Part shown: positions 23,301-34,536 of the stretch, piece after piece | How the letters are laid out: each line of letters starts with the position of its first letter | Position numbering within the stretch: position 1 is the stretch's first letter | DNA from: Lumbricus rubellus | Lineage: Eukaryota > Annelida > Clitellata > Crassiclitellata > Lumbricidae | Length of the DNA stretch: 64,000 nucleotides | Direction of reading: 5' to 3' | Assembly: GCA_945859605.1 (NCBI GenBank) | Contig: OX243815.1 | Coordinates: forward strand, 45,083,986 to 45,147,985 | The notes under the pieces: generated by a model | What the model saw: only the letters and a program-made list of their open reading frames with translations | The model's database searches: none | What the model was told of the DNA's origin: nothing | Position numbers and translations under genes: made by a program

Positions 23301-26300
23301 TAGAGCAGAATTATAAAAAAATTCTGCTCTTGTCGATAATTAATGGGTAAGCAGTCCGAAAAGATGATAATTTATCCAAAATCAAAATAATATGAGATTA
23401 GAAACACGTATTGCATTCTAGAACCTCAAGCAAGCACCTGAAAACACCCAGACACCTGTTACTGCTCTGGACTTCAGTATGTCGAATATACTGGAGTCTT
23501 GCAATAAGTACCATCGTACAAAGATCAAATCCTTAGTTCAAATTGAGCGTGTTTTGCTGCTTTCCAAGATAATTCTGGTATGTGTTGCCTGCACATTTAC
23601 ATTAACTAAGTAACATTTTGGAGTTTATTGATCACAACATTTAAGTTCTTCTTGATTGATACATGGTCCAATGGTGAAGCCAAGGAAATAGTTTTCGTTA
23701 GTCCTGAAACTGGGAGCAGAAAGTAAGAACCTCAGTGTATGCCTGAACTTTGCCGATTGTTTCAACTTTCTTCTCCAATGAATCGTCACAAAATGTCTGA
23801 AACGTGACAGGACTATTTTCCGTTGTGCCATAGCAGATCTACAGACAAAACAATTAATAAATAACATAACTTTTAATTAATTTAACTATAATTATTAGAT
23901 ACTTAATTGGTTCCCTTTCCCTTAATTAATTTAACTATAATTATTAGATACTTAATTGGCTCCCTTTCCCTCAGCGGACAACATATACCATAATTACCAC
24001 ATCTCTGCATTGTTATGGCATTGCATTGAGGGTTCAGTTCCCCCATGCTTGTGGGAACTTTGCTGTTCAACTCGTGAATTCCAATGCAGAGCGTCTTTTA
24101 ATTCTCGATGTGTTAGTTGCTAAATAAATGATTTGATCTGATAGCAGTCCCAGAAAATAATTTACTGCAACAAGCTAGCATATACAATTATACAATATAC
24201 ATGGATCCTTAATATTATCTTTACACGTAATTAACTTGAAGTTTCTGAGTTTGTACTGACTGTTTCATGATGTAAATCACATTATGGTGTTGCTAAATTG
24301 CCAATAAATAGCTTAATAACTTACTTACTTATTAAATGCACTGGCCCACCGGTATGGAATTCTCTCCCTGAGGACATAAGAACTGCTGTTTCCATCAAAC
24401 ATTTTAAAAACAAACTAAAGTACTTTTTATATTTGTGTAAATTATAATGGGGACTTAAAGAGTTTATGGGACTGCCTCCTCCTCCCCGTTTGAATGAGAT
24501 ACATGCTTGACCTTAAGATGTTCTCAGACTTTGCATTTACATTTGTTGTGTGGCCCTCTGTTATTCTGTTATTTTTTGTGAACCGCTTCATATTCAACTT
24601 AACCTGATGTATGTGGATTGATGTCTCCTCGTCTTGGTGGAATTTTTGATCCTTCACATTAACCTTTGCAGGAATTAAGTTTGTAAATGAGCCAGCCGAG
24701 TCTTAGCGGGTCTTTTAGACCTTTGTCGGCTGACTCATTGACCTGCACTGATATTAAATTCATAACAATTTTCTTGTTGAAATTTTCTTGTTGTTAATGT
24801 CTTTTACTGTTATGTGAATATTGATGTGACTTGCAAGTCAATAAATGAATAAAACAAATAAAAACTTACATAAGAAGCATAACAATACCATAGTGGATGA
24901 GGTGGTAGAACAATGCGAAACAATACCAAACTGGATGATGTGGTAGAACAATGGACTCACAGTGCATTCGCTCATATGCATGCGAGAGATGACCTGCTTC
25001 ATGACCTCCGATGGACAGACCGACCCTGCCATAATACCTAACAAATAAGAACACATTAAAGGACAAATCTTAACACAAGCAACATAAAAACATAGTTTAC
25101 TGACATGAATGTGACACATGAATTTGGTTACTGTCTGATAAATAACTATTATTTTATTGCTAGATTGATGATTGCCAAACTCAGTCAACCATCCAGCAGT
25201 GGAGCACAGTGGTGTAGGGGTATGTTCATTGTTCAGTGCCTTGGAGCCTGAAAGGTCGTGGGTTCAAATCCACCTCAAGCCGCTCATTTGCTTTGGTGTG
25301 AAACTAAAATTCAAGGTCCGTGCTGTAGTCGGGAGCGCCTCTGAATAGTAATCTTGAATAGGCACTATAGCAATGCTCATACATTATACGGTACATACAC
25401 AAGCTTCACTAGCAGTTCCTTTCATATCTTTACTGCACATGTTTGCAATCGTAATCGAAAAATTCTAAAGCACCATTCGTAAGGAAAGTGCAGGACACAA
25501 GCTTATTCACAAGCACTGTTAATCTGTTATGTTACTGCCGTCTGGTGTTTTTCTCCAATTTAGACATAAATAAGGAAGCGCTCCATAGAATTTGTAGTAG
25601 ACTTGACAATCTGGAAATGATATTCACCAGTTCGAAGGGATTTCAGATCGAATTCGTTGAATTCACGTAGATTCAGCATATCGATGAACATTGTTGGCGT
25701 ACCATACAGAGCGGTGCATCTGAAATAATCAGGGTGAGAATTGCCGGAGAGTTGGGGGGGGGGGGTTCAACCCCCCCAGTCATTTTTAGAGCCCCATGTT
25801 AAAGTATGTTTTTCATACCCCAATTTCAAGTTTATCATAGGCCAACCCCCCCAGTTATTTTTCCACAATTCTCATACTGGAAATAATTGCAGTTATTTCT
25901 TAGAACTAATAACCTATTTATAGATCTATGCATTCATTTTTTAATTTCTTTATTTAATTTTACCTTTGTTTAAAATCATTATTCATTTATTCTAATTTTT
26001 CACTCGAACTCAAAATGATCTATCATTTTCTTAGAAACTATCCAAAGACACATGTATGTTTGTGCTTGTATACAGACAGGTACATGTATGTCTTTGTATG
26101 TATAAAGACAAGGTACATATATGTCTGTGTTTGTATAATGACCAGGTACATGTATGTTTGTGTTTGCATACAGACAGGTACATGTATGTTTGTATGTACT
26201 CATCCTGAAGTGACGGCTACCTTTCTTGGTGCACAGCCGCAAGAGCCGACTTCGCATCAAAACCAGCTGACGACAGAACAACGACTGAACCATGAAGCAA

Positions 26301-26851
26301 CGTCTGAAGACTTCCCATCACCATTCCAAAGCAGTGGTAGAGTGGAACAGGGATGCAGATTCTGGAACGCTGATGAAACAAAACATCACCAATCATTTAA
26401 AATGAATGTGTTGTAAAATAACACCACATCGACAAAAATTATGTATCACTGATATGTACAGTAGCCTACACTGTGTATTTAAATGCATGTATTTTTTTAA
26501 AACAAGTGTGTCTATGTTTGTATGAACCTGTATGTATGCAGATGTATGTATGACCTAATGTATGAGTGCTTGTATGTACATGCATGTAGCAGTGTGTATG
26601 TTTGCATGTACAACTGCATCATATTCTGTGTGTATGTTTGTATGCACAATTGTACATGTTTGTTTGTGTTTGTATGTACATGTAGCATTGTAGCTGTATG
26701 TTCACATAATACATTTACCCCTGTGCCTGTGTATGTGTGCATGTAATTGTACATGAAGATGTGTGTTTGTTTGTGTGTGCACTGTACACATAATAGTATA
26801 TAGGCAATGCACAAAATTATTTGTCTCTGTGTAGTGTCTTGGGTACACCGC

Positions 26852-26911
<60 letters not shown>

Positions 26912-29900
26912 CTTGTGCCACGAAGAAGATTCAGCACAAAAGAAGCCCAAACAATGATTGAGACAGACAAAGAGTATTGTCTGGAATGACATCTGCGTTG
27001 AAATCAAACACTAGCTGCTTCATAAGGGATCCTTGTAATGGCGTGGCTGTGTTACGGCGCCATATAAATTGTCCTAATTATATTAAATTATTATTTATTA
27101 AGGTGTTTTGCCAACACAAAATCACAAAACTTGGCGTCTTATCGTGACAATTTCAAACAAGACAATCAAATATTCACCCAACTCACTTCCGTATTGTAAG
27201 CTTGTCGAAATCCCACCATGCGAGCATTGTTGACAATGTTGAAATGAGACAAAGTGGCACCTTTTGGAGACCCTGTGGTACCCTGTAATGTATAGAATGT
27301 AATATACACTTAAATCTCTCTAGGTGGCCGCCACAGTGTCATTGAAGGAGGGTGATGCTAATGGTCATTTTTTATCAGTGTCTTTAGCTGAAACTACTAC
27401 TACTACTATCTATCTAGAAATATTATGTTTGCGCGTAAAATGTTAGCTTCAAGCGTAAGGCGACATACAGCACTTACCTATTAAGTACTACAGCACACAC
27501 AATATTAACCCACGAGTGGCATAAATATATGATAGCCAAAAATGCTACAGATTTCAATTTGTAAAACAGCAGGGTATTAACTTACTCAGAGCTATTGATC
27601 AATGTTTGGTCGTTAGATAGTCTCACCTAATAGTTGTATAATAAGTTAATTGATTAATATTTCAATCCCTAAGGATCTCACGTACCATGGGGTCAAAAAT
27701 TGTAGTAATAATAATAATTTTAAAAAATAGAAATTGTTTTTAAAGCCTGAGGGATCATATACCTCGGGCGCTAAAAAAATAGAAATAATTGGCAAATAAA
27801 TTAACTACACAAAAAATGAAAGATCTAACAATAATAGGTTGCATTCTTTCTATTAGGCTCAGCAGCCTTTAGTAAAAAAAACCCCACAAAACATCAGAGT
27901 GAATTAGTTGACTGATGGATGAAACAGCATATATTTTATTTACGGAAGTGAATTGAATATTGATGGGATCGTCAAACTGCAGTTTGTCTTGCAAATTCTG
28001 GATGTAGTCCAGATCGCTGCGTGTTCCATTTTTCATCAAGTCTTTGAACCGCAACGTTCCACTGTTAAAAATGCACGAGTAGCTAAATCATGTTAAATGA
28101 AAAATCATGTTAAATGGAATATCATGTTAAATGGCTAAATCATGTTAAATTGCTAAAACATGTTAAATTGCTGGATCATGTTAACTCCATTTGTCATATA
28201 ATCACTTCTGAATAGTTAAATGGCTAAATCATGTTAAATTGCTAAAACATGTTAAATTGCTGGATCATGTTAACTCCATTTGTCATATAATCACTTCTGA
28301 ATAGTTAAATGGCTAAATCATTTTAAATGGTTAAATCATGTTAAATTGACAAAACTTGCTAGATGACTGGATCATGTTAACCCTTACCAACTGTCAAGCT
28401 ACAATCACTTCTCAATTTAGTTATGATAAAGTTTACCACCTACCGGGGTATATAAAGGCAATCAGTAACAAAAGTTCTCAGGTGTTCATTATTGGAAACT
28501 GCTTACGGAAACTGTTTGTCGCTGATCATGACGACTGATTTCAGATCTGGAAGGCTGCCAAACAAAAACAAGAAACTCATTCAGCCAGTCTAAAATTTAT
28601 ATAGCACATTTTTTGTAATCCCAGACTACACTATAATTATATATAAAAATATCAAGATGCTTAATTGCATTTCTGCTGAATAAAGAATGACATCCTGGAC
28701 ATAGTAGAAGAACAGTCATTGAACAGCTATGAACATGAAGTGTGTAAATTGATATTTTCTTATCTTCAACATACATAGTGGACCAGTCATCTCCCTTGCC
28801 GTCTCATCTTCCCAACGACAGTGTACAGTCCATGTACTCATTATATCAGAGTTGGTTAGGGAAGAAAGTTGCGCAGAATTCCATATACATATTTCAGCTG
28901 AATTAATAGGCAGTTGATAGATGACAGCACAGTGCACCAACCATAAGACAACATGACATGACGCTGTGCACTAACTCAAGTGGAATTTTAAAAGTCTTTG
29001 AAATTGTCAAGAGGTGTCACATTAATAACCAGATATTCAGAAACATTAAAAAACATACACACATGTAAACACATACACATATATAAACACATACACACAT
29101 ATAAACACATTCACACGCAAAAACACACGCAAAAACACACATAAACATTATTAAACACATACGCAAACCCACGTAAACATACAAACACAATTTAACACAT
29201 ACACAAATATGCATAGCTACACGTATAGTCGTATACCTACGATTTACTCTGGAGGCTTTCTCCATCTTTGATCCGGTCCAACTCAGGACAGATTCTGAGC
29301 AGCAGCGAGTAATAGTCCTGAGTCTTGAAGTGCTCTGCCATCACAAGAACTTTGATGCCAACCTGGAAAATGAGCATTCCAATTCCCAAATTTCCTCTTA
29401 ATACTATAATCCAGTGAAGGTTAGCACCCCTACAAGATTTATATAAAGGCAGTGCCTTAGTTAATAGTGATCTGATTAGTTGATTATCAATAGTAATAAA
29501 CAATAATCATATCAATAAACAAGATTAATACTTGAATGATTGATGAATGAATTGCAGTGTCAATTCACTACTATCAGGGTTCATTAGTTTCATTGACTCA
29601 ATCACTTAGTTTAACTATTGATAATTGGCAATAGGGTCAAGTGCCACAAACAATATATTACAATCCATCCATTGTTCATTCGTTCAGGTATAAAACTTGT
29701 TAACTGGTATAAAGTGGTCTAAGGGTAATAACATTATAACACACCTGGTTCATCAGTGGGTAACAACATAATAACAAGCAGAATTTGGTAACAATGTCAG
29801 CTATAAAAAGCAAAATGCCTCCCAGAAATGCAAGACCTGTACTTCAGAATTTGTATAGCACCCACTAAAGAGTCATACTCAGCGGCACTCACAACACAGA

Positions 29901-32606
29901 CCAAAGCAGAAGTTAGACTTGAGCCACAGATTGAGTGGAGGGCAGCCTGGGCAGGTAAAGTTATGGAGGGGGTGGCATATTGCCAAATGCTGCAAATGGA
30001 GCTAATGTTTAGTTAATTAGTGGGTATGTTCATTAATTTGTTATTAATCAGGTATTAATTGGTTAACTGGTTAGATGGTTATCAATTATTGGTGAATAAG
30101 CTGGTGGCCTTTGCTTAGCGTATGCTTTAGAACAGGGCATTAGAAACTTTGAGACTACGAGCACAATTATTAGTGCTGAGTTTGTTCTATAATTATAATT
30201 GAATGAATTGGTTAAATTCGGTCTAAGCTTCACAAATTCCACAACATAGAAAACATGCAGGTTTTATATGTCAATAGATCAGCATTGATACAGCACCCCT
30301 TCAAGATCGCTACTCAGAGGCGCTCCCAGCCCAGGCCAAGCGGAAAAAGCAGTCTTCAGCAGCTGGTGAAACTGAGTACAGTTTGGGAATATCATAAAGT
30401 CAACAGAAGCCCAATCCAGGTTGTTGTACCAACCATAGAGATGGAACGGCTCTGCATTGTTGCAGAGTATTCATGAGAAAGAGACCATCAAGTCGCCGTG
30501 GAGAGCAGAGCGCAGTGCCCGGTGGCCTTTGCAAGCGGAAATATAATGCTGCTGTTTGGATTGGTCAGTTTTTCTTATACAGTACTGGCGACTGATCAAT
30601 GGAATCATAAAAGAAAACCTTCTTGAGGGCAAAATCCAGTTCGGAAGCCTGATACGCAGGATTGATGTTGACCTATAGTTGACAAAATAAACAAAAGAAA
30701 CTACATGTAACAACCAACATCAAAACAAACAAACAATCAAATCAATCAATCAATTTGAAATCAATCGATCCATCCATCCATCCATCCATCCACCCACCAA
30801 CCCATCCATCCAACCATCAATCCATCCATCCATCCATCCATCAATCCATCCATCCATCCATCCATCCATAACGCAATGAATCAGATTAAAGCTTATTGAT
30901 CTTACAACTTATATAATCCTTCAGTGTAAAACTAGGATTTTCTATGTCAACATTACACCTGTTAAATTATAAACTCTGCTTTGCACTTCAGTACACGAAA
31001 TCAAAATACATAAAACTTACTCAGCGCAAGTATAGAAGCAGAATAAAGTCTCTTTGCTTACCAAGATGATACCTGCCCTGGCAGTGGCATACTGAATTAG
31101 GATCCATTCAATGCAGTTGGGGGCCCAGATGCCTACCCGGTCGCCCCTCTCAACCCCAAGAGACACAAGTCCTGCAGCTAGGGCATCACTCTGTCAATCA
31201 AAATAAACAAATCCATTTAAACTGCAAGACATGCATGATAATTAATTAGCATACTAACAGCTTGATTGTATGTAACTTGTAAGTTCATGTCATCTTACTG
31301 TGCAAGTAGCCAAATGAAATGCAGTGTTATATACTGTGTTGTATTTTATATGCCAGGTCGTACTTTATATAGGTGGTTCATTCCTTGGCTCTTTCATTCA
31401 TTGATTCATTCATTTTATCAACTTATATAACAACCCATCAAGAAATCTAATCAGGAGCGCTCACAGTCCAGTCACGGCTAAAGAAAAGAACATTCGAATG
31501 AGTGATTTGAGTGGTGGTGTTGTATTTATATGCAGTGTTGGGTTGTGTATCTTAAGAATTGAAAACCCACTCAAAATTGTTTCCTGGCTACACTGTTGAA
31601 CCGGCATACATACAGTCAATAAGCTAAGGCTGACATCTAAAAAAATCTGATGACTTGCATGTGAAATTAAATATTTTTTTAGAATGTTGATTAATAATTG
31701 ACTTATTCATTGAATAAAGACCTTGAGAAGCAGCTGTTCAAACGTGAATCGAACATTCTGATGCACAGAGACAAAAGCCTCTCTGTCGGGATGTGCGCTG
31801 ACTCTCTGTTCTAGAAGTTGACCAATGGTTGCCCCTAGCAATGGTTCTGAGCTGATGCCGCAGGAGTAGCTCCATTTCACCGGACCTTTAACCACAGACA
31901 GTGCCTTCTCATCATGCCTGAAAAGTTAAATAAAAATTCGAGATGGGCTCCAATTAAATTTGTAAATATATATAGTGATATACGTATACAGGCGCTTCAG
32001 CATGTTGTTTCCGGTTTACGAACTAAGTTTCAGTACTTAGTAGGGCCAATGTCAGCTAAATTTAATAAACAATATACAATACAATACAATTCACTTTATT
32101 GCAACCAGAAAACAATAAAAGTACAAAACATACATGCACAGTGACACACACAGTGACACACACACAGTGGCACATACAGTCATTTGTTTTCAGTGTTATT
32201 TATATCCATATTTTAAACTATTGTAAACGTTTCAATAAAAACATAAAATAAACAGCGTCCTCAAATAGCAAGCTAGCACCTCGAAGGAGTCGAAGCATCA
32301 TAAACATAGATATAAAAATTGAAAATCGACTATAATTAGGACGTCATCATTATTCAATGTAGGCACTGATTTGTTTTAGATAAATTATTATAATCAAATA
32401 AAATCAGTTCGAGTAGGCCTAATAACAATCATTAGAACCGTTAAAAACAACAATGATTCCAACCTGTCATTGTGGATAAACCTCAATAAAGGTTGTGTTA
32501 GAATCTCGTTCTTTGCTAAACTCCTCTTCTTTAGTTGAAGCAGTCGGATCCGACCAATAAGTCTTTGAGACGATGCGAGTCCTTTGAAGCCAGCAGCACA
32601 CGACAT
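20313..32606 (-). CDS. ACSF2: ACSF2, mitochondrial medium-chain acyl-CoA synthetase (complete)
   Basis: Sixteen exons (minus strand, 5' to 3'): 32606-32464, 31917-31722, 31190-31062, 30672-30619, 29362-29241, 28554-28507, 28061-27944, 27282-27187, 26369-26221, 25719-25628, 25037-24961, 23838-23731, 22776-22628, 22135-21994, 21606-21496, 20453-20313. All have GT-AG borders and consistent phases; total 1875 nt, 624 aa (human 615, from memory). The enzyme activates medium-chain fatty acids through an acyl-AMP to acyl-CoA in mitochondria. Visible motifs: an Arg/Lys-rich N-terminus without acidic residues as transit peptide (about 1-30), the P-loop [10 protein letters not shown] (269-278, split by an intron), YGTTE (411-415), TGD (493-495), hinge [13 protein letters not shown] (509-521) and the catalytic Lys of TGKVQK (K601). 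[10 protein letters not shown] and PLYHCFG are ACSF2-like. Introns carry SINE, LINE and minisatellite inserts, but the frame is intact throughout. Confidence 0.96.
20558..20640. mobile_element. 83-bp palindromic MITE-like element in ACSF2 intron 15
   Basis: TTAACCCTTTTAGCGGC at the left and GCCGCTAAAGGGATTAA at the right make a 17-bp near-perfect inverted repeat around an inner palindrome (ATAATCGTATAC...CGATTATATAAT). Confidence 0.65.
20690..21000 (-). mobile_element. Degraded LINE 3' end in ACSF2 intron 15
   Basis: Minus-strand remnant recognised by the stretch corresponding to TTCCAnnNGANGATCCAACCA and GGAAAGTGCAACC, found in the better copies at 11.9, 40.3 and 61.1 kb. Confidence 0.45.
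21740..21935 (+). repeat. Minisatellite in ACSF2 intron 14
   Basis: Alternating units of about 33-37 bp built on CATGGGAACCAGCTTTTTCA and ACTCAGAAAAGCA, five to six copies. The open MGTS.FNPEKQ frame is a by-product. Confidence 0.85.
23870..23970 (+). repeat. About 50-bp direct duplication
   Basis: TTAATTAATTTAACTATAAT then TATTAGATACTTAATTGG occur twice in a row, each ending in CCCTTTCCC, upstream of ACSF2 exon 12. Confidence 0.85.
24335..24868 (+). mobile_element. LINE 3' end of another family in ACSF2 intron 11
   Basis: Plus-strand frame gives [20 protein letters not shown], then [11 protein letters not shown] and a stop, the end of a CR1/L2-like ORF2, followed by a 3' UTR ending in AATAAATGAATAAAACAAAT repeats. 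The tail differs from the GCGCTATATAAAT family. Confidence 0.75.
25201..25390 (+). mobile_element. tRNA-derived SINE (ACSF2 intron 10)
   Basis: Plus-oriented copy with an A-box-like stretch (GTGGTGTAGGGG), a B box (GGGTTCAAATCC), a shortened middle, and the tail CGGGAGCGCCTCTGAATAG then GCACTATAGCAATG. It lies inside the ACSF2 intron in antisense orientation. Confidence 0.8.
25735..25874. mobile_element. Small inverted-end element next to ACSF2 exon 10
   Basis: TGAGAATTG and CAATTCTCA form the ends. A G-run (about 14) and two blocks of CAACCCCCCCAGT(C/T)ATTTTT lie inside. It ends 16 bases from the first base of exon 10 (25719), on the intron side. Confidence 0.5.
26030..26200 (+). repeat. 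TACATGTATGT minisatellite
   Basis: Four units of about 36 bp with ACAGACAGGTACATGTATGT and TTGTGTTTGTAT, ending 20 bases from ACSF2 exon 9. Confidence 0.8.
26857..26910 (+). repeat. (TG)n microsatellite in ACSF2 intron 8
   Basis: About 27 TG dinucleotides, preceded by 350 bases of TGTATGT-rich sequence (26510-26850). Confidence 0.9.
28080..28375 (+). repeat. TAAATCATGTTAAATGGC repeats with a 110-bp duplication
   Basis: Short ATCATGTTAAATGGCTAA units, plus a larger block containing TGGATCATGTTAACTCCATT and ATAATCACTTCTGAATAG present twice. It lies between ACSF2 exons 6 and 7. Confidence 0.85.
30275..30450 (-). mobile_element. LINE 3' tail in ACSF2 intron 4
   Basis: Minus strand: CTGGGAGCGCCTCTGAGTAG, then GAAGGGGTGCTGTATCAATG, preceded by a decayed ORF end (equivalent of CAACCATAGAGATGG). 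Confidence 0.6.
30725..30870 (+). repeat. (ATCC)n simple repeat
   Basis: CATCCATCCATC array with CAAC and CAAT interruptions, directly upstream (minus sense) of ACSF2 exon 4. Confidence 0.9.
31395..31490 (-). mobile_element. LINE 3'-tail fragment in ACSF2 intron 2
   Basis: Minus strand: GACTGTGAGCGCTCCTGATT, then TTGTTATATAAGTTG and AATGAATGAATCAATGAATG, a degraded tail with its terminal repeats. Confidence 0.5.
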
Positions 32607-34019
32607 TCTAACCGCCTGCTATAGGCCAGAGTAGGCCACCTGTCCCGAGTAGGGTCTATCGAACTATAGGCCTAGTATGGCTGTGGCTACATCTGGATCT
32701 AAGCGATGTGACCGCAGAAGTTACAAAGCGATGTAGGTTAAATGCCTTCCAACCTGTCAATGTGACAATTTAAGCGAATATTAGGCCTACTCTAAGATCT
32801 TTGATTTTCAGTGCAGAAATTGAGCAGCTTTTTTCAAAAGCCGTAGCCTACGTCTTTGTTGGTCCTAAAGCAAAACAACTATGACAACACTGATTCTGAA
32901 GTCTGACCCAGTGAGAGTCATAGTTCGAGTGTTGAACTTTAACCTAACCGCTTTTTAGTAACCACGCAGGCTGTCTTCACGGAGCTCAATGCCAAAAACG
33001 AAGCTAGGCCTAGGCCTATGTAGCTTTTAAGGCGATCTGCCAATTGAAGCGCTGGTCCTGCGCGCACAGGCATTCAACTCCTTCACAGCGGTAGGCTACG
33101 ACCTTGTTGTAACAGTTGTAGGCCTATTAGGCCTACCCGTAACCAATTGACGACTAGTGACCTAGATTGCCGTTTGTCACGGAAAAATAACAACGTTCTT
33201 TGTGATTATCCGAATCGATAATAATGCGTGGGCATTGGGAAATGCAAGGTCTCGATTGTCGCTCTCAAACAGACGCGCGTTGTTACATTTGTTATAGGTC
33301 TACATGTAGGCTTTTGACGCAAAAATTGACACATAGGGCCTACAGCAGCTATCGGCCTATGCAAGTCGGCCTAAAAGGCCAAGGCCGTAGTTAGGGGGTG
33401 TTTGAACACCTCCTGAAATGAAATAATGCTATAGCGAAATAATACATTTTACTAACACAATCATGATGTGAGGGGAAAAGGGATTTCATTTTGAATTAAG
33501 CAATTAAGTCTATTTCTATGCGACATTTTTGCAATAGGCTAAAAACTCAAAACCCTAATTAGTCCATTGATTCGCTTGCTTGTCGGCTGGCTCAGTGTCG
33601 AGTAAACACCACCCCCTCAATTAAATCCTGGCTACGGCCTTGTAATAGGCTCCCAGGTACAAGTTCCCTATAGGCGATAACTGGTGCGCATCAAGGCCCA
33701 GGCCTACTGCAATAGCATATAGGCGGCTAAACCATATCATAGGCCTAATGGTTCGTCTGCTGACTGTGCTCCTAGGCCTCTGTTCCGAGTTATTCCTATT
33801 GAATGAACCGTGAAAACGAATTATTCCAGGCCTAGAAGAAATTATAAGGTGTCACAGGTGTGTGACTAGCGTTAGTCCAGTTCGTACAGCAAATCTGCAG
33901 GACGTAAGTTGTTGATCGGCAAAGGGACCTTAAATATAAATAGGCCTAAGTCTTAATATAGCGACCGTGTATATATGGCTCACTTTAAGCCCTGTTCATA
34001 ACCAAACTTAAAACTGTTC
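32607..34019. other. ACSF2 5' flank, rich in AGGCCTA
   Basis: No exon recognised. The ACSF2 promoter should be here. The palindromic word TAGGCCTA and near variants recur about every 80-100 bases. Confidence 0.4.
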
Positions 34020-34105
34020 TTTAGGGCATGCTGGTTTTGGGAGTGCCTCTGAGTAGTTTTCTGTCGGTGCGCTATATAAATTCCCCGAATGAATGAATAC
34101 TTGAA
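34020..34105 (+). mobile_element. LINE 3' tail
   Basis: Plus strand: TTGGGAGTGCCTCTGAGTAG, then GTGCGCTATATAAATTCC and GAATGAATGAATA, with a short ORF remnant before it. Confidence 0.65.
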
Positions 34106-34536
34106 CATCTGCAACTTTTAACAATAAGTAACTGGTAACTTTGTGTAAATGTAATCAATTTTCCACCGTTAACATTCTAATATGCCAATTTCTTTAACAC
34201 AAAATTCTAGTATCAATTTTCTATTGTTAACAAACCAAAAAACCTTGTTCTTCTTTCAAAACAATGAGAAGACAAGACAAACAATAATCTTGTACATACA
34301 CATAATGCTCAAGAATCAGATATTACTGCCGCATACAATAATTTATTCTAAAATGTGTATGCATATATTATGGTTTTACGTATCTACATTTGTAAATAAG
34401 CCTACTAATTTTTTACAGTTTATATTATTGCCTATCTCAATGTACCGGGTTACAACTTGTCAACATATTTATGCACATCAAACAAATACGAACATACATC
34501 CATGTATGTATACATATGATTGTACAATGCACAGTG

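Noticed and set aside
25741..25923. 60-codon plus frame in ACSF2 intron
   Set aside because: Covers the G-run of the small inverted-end element; no homology seen.
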